A stretch of 64,000 nucleotides of DNA, from assembly GCA_016125255.1 (NCBI GenBank), contig WGMD01000026.1, positions 1 through 64,000 on the forward strand, given 5' to 3'. Below are positions 45,490 to 54,629 of the stretch, piece by piece (the first letter of the stretch is position 1; each line of letters begins with the position of its first letter). The notes under the pieces are model-generated. The model searched no databases, was not told the origin of the DNA, and was given only the letters and a program-made list of their open reading frames with translations. Origin of the DNA: Planctomycetota bacterium (GTDB lineage Bacteria > Planctomycetota > Phycisphaerae > Phycisphaerales > Zrk34). The position numbers were made by a program, and so were the translations under genes.

Positions 45490-46037
45490 CGCGTCTCCCC
45501 CTGCGAGAGCGTCGTGCGGATGCACAACAAAAGCTGGCCCCGGATGCGATTGAGCGCCTTGTACACCGCGTCGGTCGAACGATGCACCGCCTCGGCGACC
45601 GACTGCGTCGTCGCCCCCGCTTCGTAGCGCAAGCGCACAAGCTGCTGATCGCGCGGCGGAAGCTTCGCCAGACACGACCGCAGCGCCGCCTTCCGATCGT
45701 CCGCCGACGGATCGACGTGGCTCATCCGGTCCGCGATCTGCGCGACCGCTTCGTTGTTGAACTTGAGTTTGCTGATCGCCTTGCGTTTGCGGAAGTCCAT
45801 CACCTCAAACCGCGCGATCGCCATCGCCCATGCCGCGAAGTCCGTGCCCGGTTCAAATGCATCGAACTTCCGCCACATGACCGTCGTCGCCTGCTGCATC
45901 AGATCGTCCGCATCGTTCCAGTCGGGCACCAGCGACAGAATCAGCCCATAGATCCGCTGCTGATGCGCCAAAAGCAGCGGCACGAACCGCTCGCCGCGCG
46001 GCAGTTCGTCATCATGATGGACCAGTCCGTGGGGCAT
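45486..46037 (-). CDS. ECF-type sigma factor (Rhodopirellula/Verrucomicrobium type), module 2
   Basis: A 183-residue sigma factor. Region 2: LLAHQQRIYGLILSLVPDWNDADDLMQQ and FAAWAMAIARFEVMD; region 4: LPPRDQQLVRLRYEAG and VAEAVHRSTDAVYKALNRIR. It is clearly the closest relative of the module 1 sigma factor in this window. It is divergent from a large secreted glycoside-hydrolase-like gene, with 177 bases between. ATGA overlap with FecR. Confidence 0.9.
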   Translation of the reverse strand: MPHGLVHHDDELPRGERFVPLLLAHQQRIYGLILSLVPDWNDADDLMQQATTVMWRKFDAFEPGTDFAAWAMAIARFEVMDFRKRKAISKLKFNNEAVAQIADRMSHVDPSADDRKAALRSCLAKLPPRDQQLVRLRYEAGATTQSVAEAVHRSTDAVYKALNRIRGQLLLCIRTTLSQGETR

Positions 46038-46138
46038 GCATCAATTAACAGAACAATCCGGCGAAAATTGGAACCCCCGGAACTGAAAATTCGAGCCCAC
46101 CGGTTCATATGTTACGCAAAGGGCGATGGATCAGTCTG

Positions 46139-46164
46139 TTGGAACTGCCCGGCACGGGTATAAT
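46139..46164 (+). promoter_or_regulatory. Possible promoter of the glycoside-hydrolase-like gene
   Basis: A perfect TATAAT lies at 46159-46164, notable in such GC-rich DNA, 51 bases before the TTG start. Upstream candidates for the -35 box are TTGGAA (46139-46144, 14-base spacer) or CTGTTG (46136-46141, 17-base spacer); neither is ideal. Confidence 0.4.
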
Positions 46165-46214
46165 TTCGGGTCGTCCCACCGCCGATCCTCCGCCCCCCGC
46201 CACGGAGATTTCCC

Positions 46215-49200
46215 TTGCCGCAATTCGCCCGCCGCCTGTGGTTCGTGATGGTCATGTTTCCGGCCGTCGCCGTCTTCGCCCAGTCACCCCGGCCTTTGAT
46301 CGATGCGGACAAACCGATGGGTGGGTGGAAGTTCTACGATGCCCCCGAGTTCCCCGGCGCCAAGGGCACTCTGGCGCTCGACGAGCCCTTTGAGGGCCGC
46401 CCCGTGCTCAAACTCGCCGGCGACTTTTCCGCCGGCGGGCAGTACGTGCAGGCCAGTATCGTGCCGCCGAATGTGCCCGTTGACACGATCACGTTCTGGC
46501 TCAATGCCCCCGCCGGGATGAACACGCTCGGCACGCGCCTCGTCGACGGGTCCGGTCAGACGCATCAGATCAAGCTCAAGATCGCCGACCACGGCGGATG
46601 GCAGCAAGTCGTCATCCCCGTTCGCGCATACTTCGATAAGCTCGGAACTTCGTCCGCTCTGAACATCGCCGAGCAGTACGAACATTGGGGCGGGGCCAAC
46701 GATGCGAAGTGGCATCAACCGTGTCGACTGCTGGCGATTCTCGACACGCGCCATGCGCCCGGCGTCACCGGTTCGCTGCTCGTGCGCGACGCCATGCTCA
46801 CACCCGCGCCGGAAACTTCCATCGTCACCCGTTCGCTGCCGTTCGATACCGCGCTGGCGGCGGGGGTCGTCGACTGGAAGCTCAATCTCGGATGGGAATT
46901 CGCCGGGGCGCGCGGCGATCTGAAACTGCTGGCGGCCGAACCGCCGGCGGAGCATCACGCCCTGCACCTCGAAGCCGACTTCACGCAGGGCGGGCGCTAC
47001 GTCAGTGCGGAGCGCTCGCTGGAGGATTTCAACGTCAAGGCGATCGAGGCGATTCATCTGAAGATGCGCTCGCCCAACGCCCGCACCTACACGCTGCGCT
47101 TGAACGACGGCACCGGTCAGTGCTTTCAGTTCAAGGGGCGGACCGTCGAGGCCGACGGACAATGGCACGACCTGACCATCGACCCGCGCAAAGTCGGCGG
47201 GGTCGAACACTGGGGCGGGGCCAACGACGGCCAATGGCACGACCCGGCCCGCGGGATCGCCATCCTTCTGACGCGCGAATCGAGCGAAGACCTCAAGCCG
47301 TGGATGGACCTGGCGCCCGACGCGCTCGATGCGACGATCGAAGCGCAGCGACAGGGCGACACGATCCGCGAAACCTTCGATGACGCGGCGGCGCTCGAAG
47401 GCGGCTGGACCCTTGAAGGCCATGTCGCGTTGTCCGAACCCGGCGCCGCCGGCGGGCGATGCATTGAACTGGCGCGCACGATCGACGAAATCGAAAAGCC
47501 CGCCAGCGCGACCGGCCCGCGATTCGCCGTCGCGCCGGGGATATGGGCCATCGCGCTGACGCAGCGTTCGGACCTGCATTCGCCGGACAATTCGTATCAC
47601 GCCGCGGTAATGCTGGAGGTCTTCGACCACGCCGGCGCGTCGATGACGAAGCTGCCGGTGGCATACGGCATGGGCAAGACGGCATGGCAAAAAGTCACGA
47701 AAACGCTGGACCTGCCTGACGGCGCGGCGGCGGGGCGGTTTGTGGTGACATTTGAAAAGACCTATGGGTCGTACCAGCTCGATGATCTGTCGGCCGCGCG
47801 TCTGAGCACGCAGCCGGTGCATCAGAAGGTACGCCGGATTCTGCTGTCGAGCGATGTGCTCGGCAACCTGTTCATGCCGGGCGACGAAGTGCGCCTGCAC
47901 CTCCGCGTCGAAGCCGATGCGCCGCTCATGCCCGAGGAATGCAAGGCGACCTGCACGCTGCGCGACGACGGCGGGGCGCTGATGCTCGAACCGATCGACG
48001 TGACGCTCACGAGCGGCGAATCGAAGCCGGGGCAGTTCACTTACGCGGCCGATGTGACGCTGCCGGCGGATCGCATCATGATCGGCAAGTTTTACGAGTT
48101 GCATGTCGCCGTTCCTCAGGCGCAGGCGGAGCCGACCGAGGAGTACGCGGGGCTGGCGATTCTGCCGCCGGCTCCGACGAATCGGTATGCTCCGACGCAA
48201 GTGCCGTTCACCGTGCGCAACTGGGACAGCCGCATCCCGGTGTATTTCGAGCTGGCGGATCGGTTGGGGATTCGGCAGGTCGGGGTATGGGGCGGATGGT
48301 CGAGCAAGCCGCCGTACAAGCCCGAGGGGCCGGGGATCGATCTGTGCCGGAAGCTGGGGATGAAATGGATCACCGGCACGCGTGCGTCGGAAGTCGAGGA
48401 CCACGGGTTCGCCAACATTGACGAAACCGCGCTGCGGCAGGGCATGCGGAATTTTCTGGAGAAGTACGCGGATCAGGGTCTGTCGATGATCGCGCTGGGC
48501 AACGAACCGCACGGCACGGGGCAGAAGGTGCTCGACAACGTCGAGGCGTACAAGGCGATTTACGAGACGGTCAAGGCCTTCGACCCGAATATCATCGTGC
48601 TGGGCACGAGCGTCGAGCCCAACGAGGAATACTTCAAGGCGGGCTACCAGAACGCGCTCGATGCCTATGACTTTCACAGCTACGAGTCCTATGACGAGAT
48701 GCGCCAAACGATGCGGCAGTATCGCGATCTGATGAAAAAATACGATGCGGTCAAACCGCTGCACGCGACGGAAATCGGGCTCAACAGCCAGGGTCAGACG
48801 CGGCGGGCCGTCGCCACGACGATGATCAAAAAGATCACGACCTTCTTCGCCGAGGGCGGCGCGACCATCGGGTGGTTCACGATTCAGTACCCCGACCCGA
48901 AAGGTCAGGCCCGCGGGTCGATCACCGATACGCACTGCATGATCGACTGCAAATACGACCTGTACAACCCGCGCCTCGACGCGGTGACGTACTACCACCT
49001 CGTCAACGCCATCGGCGTCAAGAAGTTCGTCGATCAGAAGGTGTACGACAACGGCGTGCGGGCGTACCTGTTCCGCGATGAAGCGGGGCATTGTTTGGAG
49101 GTGATGTGGGCCGATGACGCGACGAAGATCGTCGACGTGCCGATCCATGCGGCGGGGGCGATCGACTGCGTGCGACTCGATGGTTCGCGCAGTGCGCTGC

Positions 49201-49568
49201 ACGCGGTGCATGATGCGATCACGCTTTCGGTGAGCGATGCGCCGCTGATGCTGCTGTTTGATGGTGCGGAGGCGAAACTTGCAGAATCGCTCGCGCCGCC
49301 GAAGGTTTCATTGACCGCGCCGGCGGCGGTGAAACGGGGCGATGCCCTGAGCGTCGATCTGACGGTCGACGGGCTGACGGCGGGGGACTTGTCGGTGTGC
49401 GGGCCGGTCATGTGGAAGGCGGAACTTGCGGATGCGGGGGCAGGGCATGTGACGTTGACGATTCACGCGCCCGTTGCGACGCCGGGGCGGGTCGCGCGAT
49501 TCGAGGTGCAGCGGCGCGACGGGACGGGGGTCAACGCAAGCGTGTGCATACAGGTGGATGTGCAATGA
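46215..49568 (+). CDS. Large secreted protein with carbohydrate-binding-like modules and a clan GH-A-like domain
   Basis: A 1117-residue exported protein starting at TTG with GGAG seven bases upstream; signal peptide to AVFAQ. Two related beta modules occur early, each ending HWGGAND-x2-WH-x-P (about residues 155-170 and 333-345), then a third jellyroll (to about 520). A TIM-barrel-like catalytic domain lies at about 660-960: acid/base candidate E764 in LGNEPHG and nucleophile candidate E853 in HATEIGLN, the spacing and motif shape of clan GH-A hydrolases. A beta domain ends the protein. Substrate unknown. It is divergent from module 2. Confidence 0.75.
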   Translation: MPQFARRLWFVMVMFPAVAVFAQSPRPLIDADKPMGGWKFYDAPEFPGAKGTLALDEPFEGRPVLKLAGDFSAGGQYVQASIVPPNVPVDTITFWLNAPAGMNTLGTRLVDGSGQTHQIKLKIADHGGWQQVVIPVRAYFDKLGTSSALNIAEQYEHWGGANDAKWHQPCRLLAILDTRHAPGVTGSLLVRDAMLTPAPETSIVTRSLPFDTALAAGVVDWKLNLGWEFAGARGDLKLLAAEPPAEHHALHLEADFTQGGRYVSAERSLEDFNVKAIEAIHLKMRSPNARTYTLRLNDGTGQCFQFKGRTVEADGQWHDLTIDPRKVGGVEHWGGANDGQWHDPARGIAILLTRESSEDLKPWMDLAPDALDATIEAQRQGDTIRETFDDAAALEGGWTLEGHVALSEPGAAGGRCIELARTIDEIEKPASATGPRFAVAPGIWAIALTQRSDLHSPDNSYHAAVMLEVFDHAGASMTKLPVAYGMGKTAWQKVTKTLDLPDGAAAGRFVVTFEKTYGSYQLDDLSAARLSTQPVHQKVRRILLSSDVLGNLFMPGDEVRLHLRVEADAPLMPEECKATCTLRDDGGALMLEPIDVTLTSGESKPGQFTYAADVTLPADRIMIGKFYELHVAVPQAQAEPTEEYAGLAILPPAPTNRYAPTQVPFTVRNWDSRIPVYFELADRLGIRQVGVWGGWSSKPPYKPEGPGIDLCRKLGMKWITGTRASEVEDHGFANIDETALRQGMRNFLEKYADQGLSMIALGNEPHGTGQKVLDNVEAYKAIYETVKAFDPNIIVLGTSVEPNEEYFKAGYQNALDAYDFHSYESYDEMRQTMRQYRDLMKKYDAVKPLHATEIGLNSQGQTRRAVATTMIKKITTFFAEGGATIGWFTIQYPDPKGQARGSITDTHCMIDCKYDLYNPRLDAVTYYHLVNAIGVKKFVDQKVYDNGVRAYLFRDEAGHCLEVMWADDATKIVDVPIHAAGAIDCVRLDGSRSALHAVHDAITLSVSDAPLMLLFDGAEAKLAESLAPPKVSLTAPAAVKRGDALSVDLTVDGLTAGDLSVCGPVMWKAELADAGAGHVTLTIHAPVATPGRVARFEVQRRDGTGVNASVCIQVDVQ

Positions 49569-49571
49569 CCG

Positions 49572-50342
49572 CTACATGGGGACGCGCAGGATGCCCGGGC
49601 GCGTCAGGCAAAAGTCGTAGCGCAGGGGATCGTCGGGGCAGAGCCGGCGGAACGCGGCGGTGATGTCCATCGCGGTGGGCAGCGTCGGCGTGCGGCGGCG
49701 CGTTAAGCGCAGGCGGCGAGCCATGGCGTGCATGTGCGTGTCCAGCGGAATGACGAGTTTCGCCGGGGAAACAGCCGCAAATCCGCCCGGGTCGATCGCA
49801 TCGTGCCGCACCATCCATCGCAGATACAGGCACAGCCGTTTGCACGCCGACCCGCGCGACGGATGCGGCAACAGATGCATGAGCGGATGACCGGCGGCTC
49901 GCGTCAGTTCGTCCACCCATCGACCCATCGCTCCGATCACCGTGGGCTCCTCATCGCGCAACTGCGCGGCGAAACCCGCATGCAGATCGCCATGCGCGAT
50001 GAGCATTTTCCGCACTCCGACGAGCAGGGCGGCCATCTCCTGGCCGCTCGTTACGCGATAGCGAAACGCGCGGAAGTCGCGCTCGATCGCGGCGGGGGAT
50101 GAATTGAGCAGGTATTCATGCGGGCGCGGAGTGAGCCGTGTCGTGACCTGCGCGATCCCGCCGAGGATCGCGCGGACGTTGCCGTAGGCGAGCAGCGCGG
50201 CGATGAGGCCGATGATCTGGCGATCGGTCGGGTCGGCGTATGCGTAGACGACCTGAAGCGGATCGGACCCGAGAAAGCGCGGGTGGTGGAACTGCTGGTA
50301 GAGGTCTTCGAGGCGATCACGTGTGCGAACCGGCGGGGTCAT
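49572..50342 (-). CDS. TIGR02757 (DUF2400) family protein
   Basis: A 256-residue protein of the TIGR02757 family; recognisable segments are LEDLYQQFHHPRFLGSDPL, IGLIAALLAYGNV and, near the C end, LVIPLDTHMHAMARRLRLT. The core resembles helix-hairpin DNA glycosylase-like folds, but no function is established. The start at 50342 matches the family N end. Its stop is three bases from the stop of the convergent hydrolase-like gene; the divergent metallopeptidase starts 49 bases away. Confidence 0.83.
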   Translation of the reverse strand: MTPPVRTRDRLEDLYQQFHHPRFLGSDPLQVVYAYADPTDRQIIGLIAALLAYGNVRAILGGIAQVTTRLTPRPHEYLLNSSPAAIERDFRAFRYRVTSGQEMAALLVGVRKMLIAHGDLHAGFAAQLRDEEPTVIGAMGRWVDELTRAAGHPLMHLLPHPSRGSACKRLCLYLRWMVRHDAIDPGGFAAVSPAKLVIPLDTHMHAMARRLRLTRRRTPTLPTAMDITAAFRRLCPDDPLRYDFCLTRPGILRVPM

Positions 50343-50391
50343 GCGGCGTATGATAGTCGGTAAGGATTTGTCAGGACCACGGAGATTCGCC

Positions 50392-51075
50392 ATGTTCTAT
50401 TTCGACCAGGTTTATCTGATGTACATGATCCCGGGCCTGCTGCTTGCGATGTGGGCTCAGGCGAAGGTGCGGCACGCCTACGCCGCGGCGTCGGAGATTC
50501 GCCCGGCCAGCGGGCTGACGGGCGCTCAGGCCGCCGAAGCCATCTGCCGGGAGGTCGGCATGTCCGACGTCCGCATCGAGCAGGTCAACGGCTGGCTCAG
50601 CGATCATTACGACCCGCGCCATAAGGTGCTGCGCTTGAGCCCCGAGGTGTACAACGGGCGATCGCTGGCGGCGTTAGGCATCGCGGCGCACGAAGCGGGG
50701 CATGCGGTGCAGGACGCGGTCGGCTATTTCCCCCTCCGACTCCGCAACGGGCTGGTCCCCATGGCGTCGCTCGGGTCGGGGCTGAGCTACATCGTCATCA
50801 TCGCCGGCGTCATTTTCAACATGATGCACCTGATGCTGGCGGGCGTGATTCTGTTCGGCCTGACGGTGGTGTTTCAGCTCGTCAATCTGCCGTGTGAATT
50901 CAATGCTTCGAGCCGGGCGCGCGAGCTTCTTTTGACCCTCGGACTCGTCCGGCAGGACGAAGACCGGCATGTCAAGCGTGTGCTGGACGCGGCGGCGATG
51001 ACCTACGTCGCCGCCCTGGTGACCTCGCTTTTGACGCTCATGTATTACGTGTCGATCTTCACCCGGCGAAACTGA
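50392..51075 (+). CDS. Membrane zinc metallopeptidase (YugP type, Zn_peptidase_2)
   Basis: A 227-residue membrane protein with HEAGH at residues 100-104, the zinc-binding and catalytic motif, preceded by GIAA and followed by AVQDAVGY as in the YugP family. One helix lies at the N end (YLMYMIPGLLLAMWA), two in the middle (SYIVIIAGVIFNMMHLMLAGVIL) and one at the C end. The ATG at 50392 has GGAG nine bases upstream. Physiological substrate unknown. It precedes infC by about 225 bases. Confidence 0.9.
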   Translation: MFYFDQVYLMYMIPGLLLAMWAQAKVRHAYAAASEIRPASGLTGAQAAEAICREVGMSDVRIEQVNGWLSDHYDPRHKVLRLSPEVYNGRSLAALGIAAHEAGHAVQDAVGYFPLRLRNGLVPMASLGSGLSYIVIIAGVIFNMMHLMLAGVILFGLTVVFQLVNLPCEFNASSRARELLLTLGLVRQDEDRHVKRVLDAAAMTYVAALVTSLLTLMYYVSIFTRRN

Positions 51076-51163
51076 GCAAAATCAGTCAGCGATCCGCAGG
51101 GGCCTTTTGGCGGACGCCGGAGACCCGACGGCTCAGGTTTCACCTGATTTACCAAAGCTTTGC

Positions 51164-51192
51164 TTGCCTGTGGCCGATAACAGCGATAGATT
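51164..51192 (+). promoter_or_regulatory. Probable infC promoter
   Basis: TTGCCT (51164-51169), a 17-base spacer, then TAGATT (51187-51192). Transcription would begin near 51199 and give a leader of about 100 bases with two small hairpins (51199-51214 and 51250-51262) before the infC ribosome site. Confidence 0.5.
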
Positions 51193-51299
51193 ATGGGGGC
51201 GACCGGAAGCGGTCGTCCGGCATAATTGCGCCGACAGGGCGTCGGGCCAACCGCATGGTGCGGCGGTCCGACGCGTGCAAACCCTCAGGAGTCCGACAC

Positions 51300-51953
51300 A
51301 TCAGCAGGCGACGTTCATTTACCAAGCGTGAAGAGCCCGGCAAGAGTCTCCGGATCAACGAACGCATCCGTATCAGCCCCATTCGACTGATCGACGAAAA
51401 CAACGAGCAGATCGGCGTCATCGACACCGCTTCCGCCATGCAGCGCGCCAAGGCGGCGGGCCTCGACCTTGTCGAAGTCGCCCCCAACAGCTCGCCGCCC
51501 GTTTGCCGCATCATGGACTACGGCAAATGGAAGTACCAGCAGAAGAAGAAGGAAGCCAAGGCCAAGAGCAACTCCAAGCAGTCGGAAATGAAGGAAGTCC
51601 GACTCCGCCCCGGCACCGATGATCACGACCTTCAGATCAAAGCCAGCCGGGCCCGCGAGTTCTTCAAGGATGGGCACAAGGTCCAGTTCACCATCCTCTT
51701 CAAAGGCCGCCAGATGGCCCACCGTGAAATCGGCTTCAAGATCTTCGACGACATCCGCAACAGCTTCGACGACTGCGCTCACGTCGAAATGACCCCGCGC
51801 ATTCAGGGACGCCGCATGACCATGATGATGGCCCCCGGCGCCAAGCCCAAGGCCAAGCCCGCCATGATGTCCGACGCCCCGCCCCCGGCCGCTAAACCCG
51901 CCCCGGCCCCGGCCCCCGCGCCCGCACCGGCCCAGGAGGCCTCCGCTACCTGA
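51300..51953 (+). CDS. infC: Translation initiation factor IF-3
   Basis: A 217-residue IF-3. The N domain opens RINERIRISPIRLIDENNEQIGV; the linker is Lys-rich; the C domain has KEVRLRPGTDDHDLQIK and GRQMAHREIG. The tail after about residue 180 is an Ala/Pro/Lys extension not present in the usual 180-residue protein. No ATG, GTG or TTG fits between the ribosome site and the conserved N end. An AGGAG at 51287-51291 lies eight bases before an in-frame ATC at 51300, which would start MSRRRSFTK. infC is known for ATT/ATC-type starts that allow IF-3 to repress its own synthesis. rpmI and rplT, the usual next genes, are absent. Confidence 0.92.
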   Translation: MSRRRSFTKREEPGKSLRINERIRISPIRLIDENNEQIGVIDTASAMQRAKAAGLDLVEVAPNSSPPVCRIMDYGKWKYQQKKKEAKAKSNSKQSEMKEVRLRPGTDDHDLQIKASRAREFFKDGHKVQFTILFKGRQMAHREIGFKIFDDIRNSFDDCAHVEMTPRIQGRRMTMMMAPGAKPKAKPAMMSDAPPPAAKPAPAPAPAPAPAQEASAT

Positions 51954-51975
51954 CCCGCCGCACCCTCGACTTCTC

Positions 51976-52004
51976 AAACCCGCGGACCCCTCCGCGGGTT
52001 TTTT
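51976..52004 (+). terminator. Intrinsic terminator after infC
   Basis: An 11-bp perfect stem (51976-51986 with 51991-52001), loop CCCC, running into T6 (51999-52004). It starts 22 bases after the infC stop. Confidence 0.85.
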
Positions 52005-52350
52005 CATGCGCGTGCCCATGTGGTTCCTTGCCCATTCGCACCGGCGCGGCAACAACCCGGTTTTTCGTCGCCCCCGTGCGCCCTCGTTCCCGCCTCGGAA
52101 TCGCACCTTTTTTCGTCCATTTCCCGCATGAAGCGCGCACCGGACGGACCCGTGCGCACCGGCGCGGAAGCCCCGGCGCGCCCGTGCGCGATCGAATAAG
52201 GACTTACGCAAACGCATGCGCACCGCCGCGTCCGATTTGCCATCCCGGTGCGCGACTTGCGCCGCGCCGGTGCGCGAAGTGGGTGAAATGACCCACCGGC
52301 GGCGCGCGACAAGGCGGGTCGCGGCGCGCGGACCGGGATCACCCGCTGAT
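52005..52350. repeat. Gene-free region with GCGCACCGGCGCGG-like repeats
   Basis: About 345 bases without a supportable gene. The word GCACCGGCGCGG occurs at about 52037 and 52154, a variant GCGCACCGCCGCG near 52216, and an inverted copy, CCGCGCCGGTGCGC, near 52262-52275. Smaller CGCACCGG or CCGGTGCG words lie between. It separates infC from the convergent module 3; open frames here are composition artefacts. Confidence 0.55.
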
Positions 52351-53028
52351 TCAGAACCAGCTCTGCGGATTGATGCGTTCGATCGCCATGTCGCCGAAGG
52401 GGCGCCAGCTCACGTGCCCGTCGATGAAGCCCATGTTCCCGCCCGACGGTTTGCCCACGCCGTCGAGGTGCGGCGTGTGGTGCGGCTTGTAGAATCCGCC
52501 CTGGATCGAATCGAAATTATTGTTGTTGTCGCAGAGCGTGGCGTCGGTGACGAGTTCGGTGTCGCTGGGCCGGGGCGTGAGAATTGACTCGGTGTAAATC
52601 TTCCCCGTCAGAAATTGTCCGCTGGGCACGATCATCGCGCCGACGAGCCGGCGGTACGTGAACCAGTATCCGGTCACGCGGTACACGCTGTTGTAGTTCC
52701 ACAAGCCGTCGTCGTTCTGATCCCGGTTGGACGGGCAGTAGTAAAAATCGCGTGCGGCCCCGAGCTTGATGATCCGATCGGTCTGCCATCGGGTCAGGTC
52801 CCAGAGCCAGTTGCCGTTATTGTTCACCGCGTCGAGCGGGAGCTGATTGCGGTTGTCGGCCGCGTAGACGTAGTTGAGCGTCACAAGCTGTCGCTGATTG
52901 GACCCGCACACGGCGATGCGCGCCTTCTCGCGCGCTTCGCGCAGGGCGGGCAGGAGCATGGCGATGAGCAGCGCGATGATCGCCACGACGACGAGCAGTT
53001 CGATGAGGGTAAAGGCGCGCTTTTTCAT
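52351..53028 (-). CDS. Prepilin-like protein, module 3
   Basis: A 225-residue pseudopilin-like protein with leader [22 protein letters not shown], then [19 protein letters not shown], typical of the planctomycete group. The end [19 protein letters not shown] has the DG segment. The start at 53028 gives the standard leader; an in-frame TTG at 53085 overlapping the previous stop is a weaker alternative. It is the only pilin gene of module 3, separated from the CTERM gene by a 13-bp hairpin. Confidence 0.87.
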   Translation of the reverse strand: MKKRAFTLIELLVVVAIIALLIAMLLPALREAREKARIAVCGSNQRQLVTLNYVYAADNRNQLPLDAVNNNGNWLWDLTRWQTDRIIKLGAARDFYYCPSNRDQNDDGLWNYNSVYRVTGYWFTYRRLVGAMIVPSGQFLTGKIYTESILTPRPSDTELVTDATLCDNNNNFDSIQGGFYKPHHTPHLDGVGKPSGGNMGFIDGHVSWRPFGDMAIERINPQSWF

Positions 53029-53045
53029 GGTGCGGGTCCGGATGG

Positions 53046-53077
53046 GAAAGCTCAGGGAGGGCGATCCCTGAGCTTTC
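53046..53077 (-). other. Perfect 13-bp hairpin between CTERM and prepilin genes of module 3
   Basis: GAAAGCTCAGGGA (53046-53058) pairs exactly with TCCCTGAGCTTTC (53065-53077), loop of six. It begins five bases after the CTERM stop on the coding strand and ends 18 bases before the prepilin ATG. No U-tract follows, so it looks like an intercistronic stabiliser, processing site or partial terminator that would set unequal amounts of the two proteins. Confidence 0.75.
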
Positions 53078-53081
53078 GGTT

Positions 53082-54581
53082 TCAACGGCCGCGACGGCGC
53101 AGGGTCAGCATCCCCATCAGCGCCAGCCCGGCGGGCAGCGCGGCGGGCGCGGGCACCAGAATGGACAGCGACTGGAATGTGGCGTTATCCGCCACGCCGC
53201 TCCAGAAGATCACGCGATCGAACAGGGCGTCGGCGGTTTGGGTGTTGTTGCCCGACGAGCCGATGTGGAACCAGTCATGGACGGTCATGCTCGCCGCGCC
53301 GGTCAGCGTGGAGATCACCTGACCGTTGAGGTAAATGGTGAGCGTGTCGGGGTTGGCGTCGCTGCCGATGCCGTCGAAGGAAAAGCCCAGGTCGTACCAT
53401 GTGTTGGTATTGATCGTCAGGCCGAGGTCGATGTTGGTGTCGGCGCCGCCGAAGTTGACCATCAGATGGTGCGAAGCGTTGTTGGCGACGAAGACGAACC
53501 ACGTGTTGGGCTGGTCCAGCAGGACGAAGTTGCCGCCGCTGTTGGAGTAGCTCTGGAGATTGAAGCGGGTCCAGACGGAGAAGTTGGAGATGGCCTGGAG
53601 GTCGGCATTGGCGTTGAAATAGAGATTGCCTTGTCCAGCCCCGGTCGCTCCGGTGTGTACGGCGTAGCCGTCGGACCCGGCGCGGCCGACGGTGAAAGGA
53701 TCGAAGGTCTGGTAGTGCGGCGTGCCGACGACGTTGCCGGTGTGATGATTATTGCTTGAATCGAGCAGATTCGCGGCGGTGAAGTTGCCGGTGCCGATCA
53801 CCTGCCCGTTGGACACGGCGACGTTATTGCCGTTCTGGGCGAATTTCCAATCGCCCAGCACGGCGAGATTCGCCTGCACGCTCGTGTCGGCCCCGGCGGC
53901 GAAGTCGGCGGCGATCTGGTCAGCGCCGCGCGTCGTGTTGTAGATGCGAAACTCGTCGATGCTGCCCTTGAAATAGGGGTCGGCGAACTGACTCTTGCCG
54001 AGGTAGTTGTTGGCGGTGGACCCCAGGTTTGAGGGATTGATGTTCAGACCGGTGTTGGTTCCGGCCAGGACGCCGTCGATGTAGAGATTGGCGGTGGTGG
54101 TGGCCGAGTCATAGGTGACGGCGGCGAAGTGATAGCCGTTGGCCATGCCGCCCGTCGCGTTGGCCTGCAATTCCGTCCCGCCGTTCTTGATGGCGTAGCG
54201 CGGGGCGTTGGACCCGCCGGCATTGGGGCTCAGGAAAAGGTAGTGAGCGGTGTCATTGCCGAAGTCGAACAAACGGGTCCAGTTGCCGTTGGCGGTATAG
54301 GTGAACCATCCTTCGATGGTGAAGCTGGTGTCGCCGGACATGATGCCGGCGGGCAGACTCACGTACTGATTGGTTCCATTGAGCTGGACGGCTCCGCCGG
54401 AGACGCTGGCTCCGCTCTGGAGCGTGCCGTTGGCGGCGCTGACCGAGTCGGAGGCGTCCGTGGTGAAGCTGTAACGATTGACGAGCGCGGCATGCGCCGC
54501 CTCGCCCGCCGCCAGACTCACAGGCAGCATCAACAGAGCACATTGCTTGACGATGTTCCAGCCATTTTTGCGACGATTCAT
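53082..54581 (-). CDS. CTERM-tailed secreted protein with LamG domains, module 3
   Basis: A 499-residue exported protein; AAGGAG before the ATG at 54581; signal peptide ending GEAAHAA. Residues 35-225 are a LamG domain: FDFGND at 105-110, [18 protein letters not shown] at 191-199 and [11 protein letters not shown] second jellyroll (about 255-470: [19 protein letters not shown]) follows. The tail is [15 protein letters not shown] then LRRRGR. The first LamG domain shares its most distinctive segments with that of the FecR protein encoded just upstream. Confidence 0.87.
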   Translation of the reverse strand: MNRRKNGWNIVKQCALLMLPVSLAAGEAAHAALVNRYSFTTDASDSVSAANGTLQSGASVSGGAVQLNGTNQYVSLPAGIMSGDTSFTIEGWFTYTANGNWTRLFDFGNDTAHYLFLSPNAGGSNAPRYAIKNGGTELQANATGGMANGYHFAAVTYDSATTTANLYIDGVLAGTNTGLNINPSNLGSTANNYLGKSQFADPYFKGSIDEFRIYNTTRGADQIAADFAAGADTSVQANLAVLGDWKFAQNGNNVAVSNGQVIGTGNFTAANLLDSSNNHHTGNVVGTPHYQTFDPFTVGRAGSDGYAVHTGATGAGQGNLYFNANADLQAISNFSVWTRFNLQSYSNSGGNFVLLDQPNTWFVFVANNASHHLMVNFGGADTNIDLGLTINTNTWYDLGFSFDGIGSDANPDTLTIYLNGQVISTLTGAASMTVHDWFHIGSSGNNTQTADALFDRVIFWSGVADNATFQSLSILVPAPAALPAGLALMGMLTLRRRGR

Positions 54582-54629
54582 TGGGAATCTCCTTCAGGTT
54601 CGCAGTGTCCCATTCAAATGATCAGACCG

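Noticed and set aside
46284-49211. A long antisense frame opposite the GH-A-like gene
   Set aside because: Arg/His/Val-rich shadow produced by high third-position GC; the plus strand has signal peptide, modules and catalytic motifs.
52004-52342. Open frames on both strands in the region after infC
   Set aside because: Arg-rich composition explained by the GC-rich repeats; no ribosome site.
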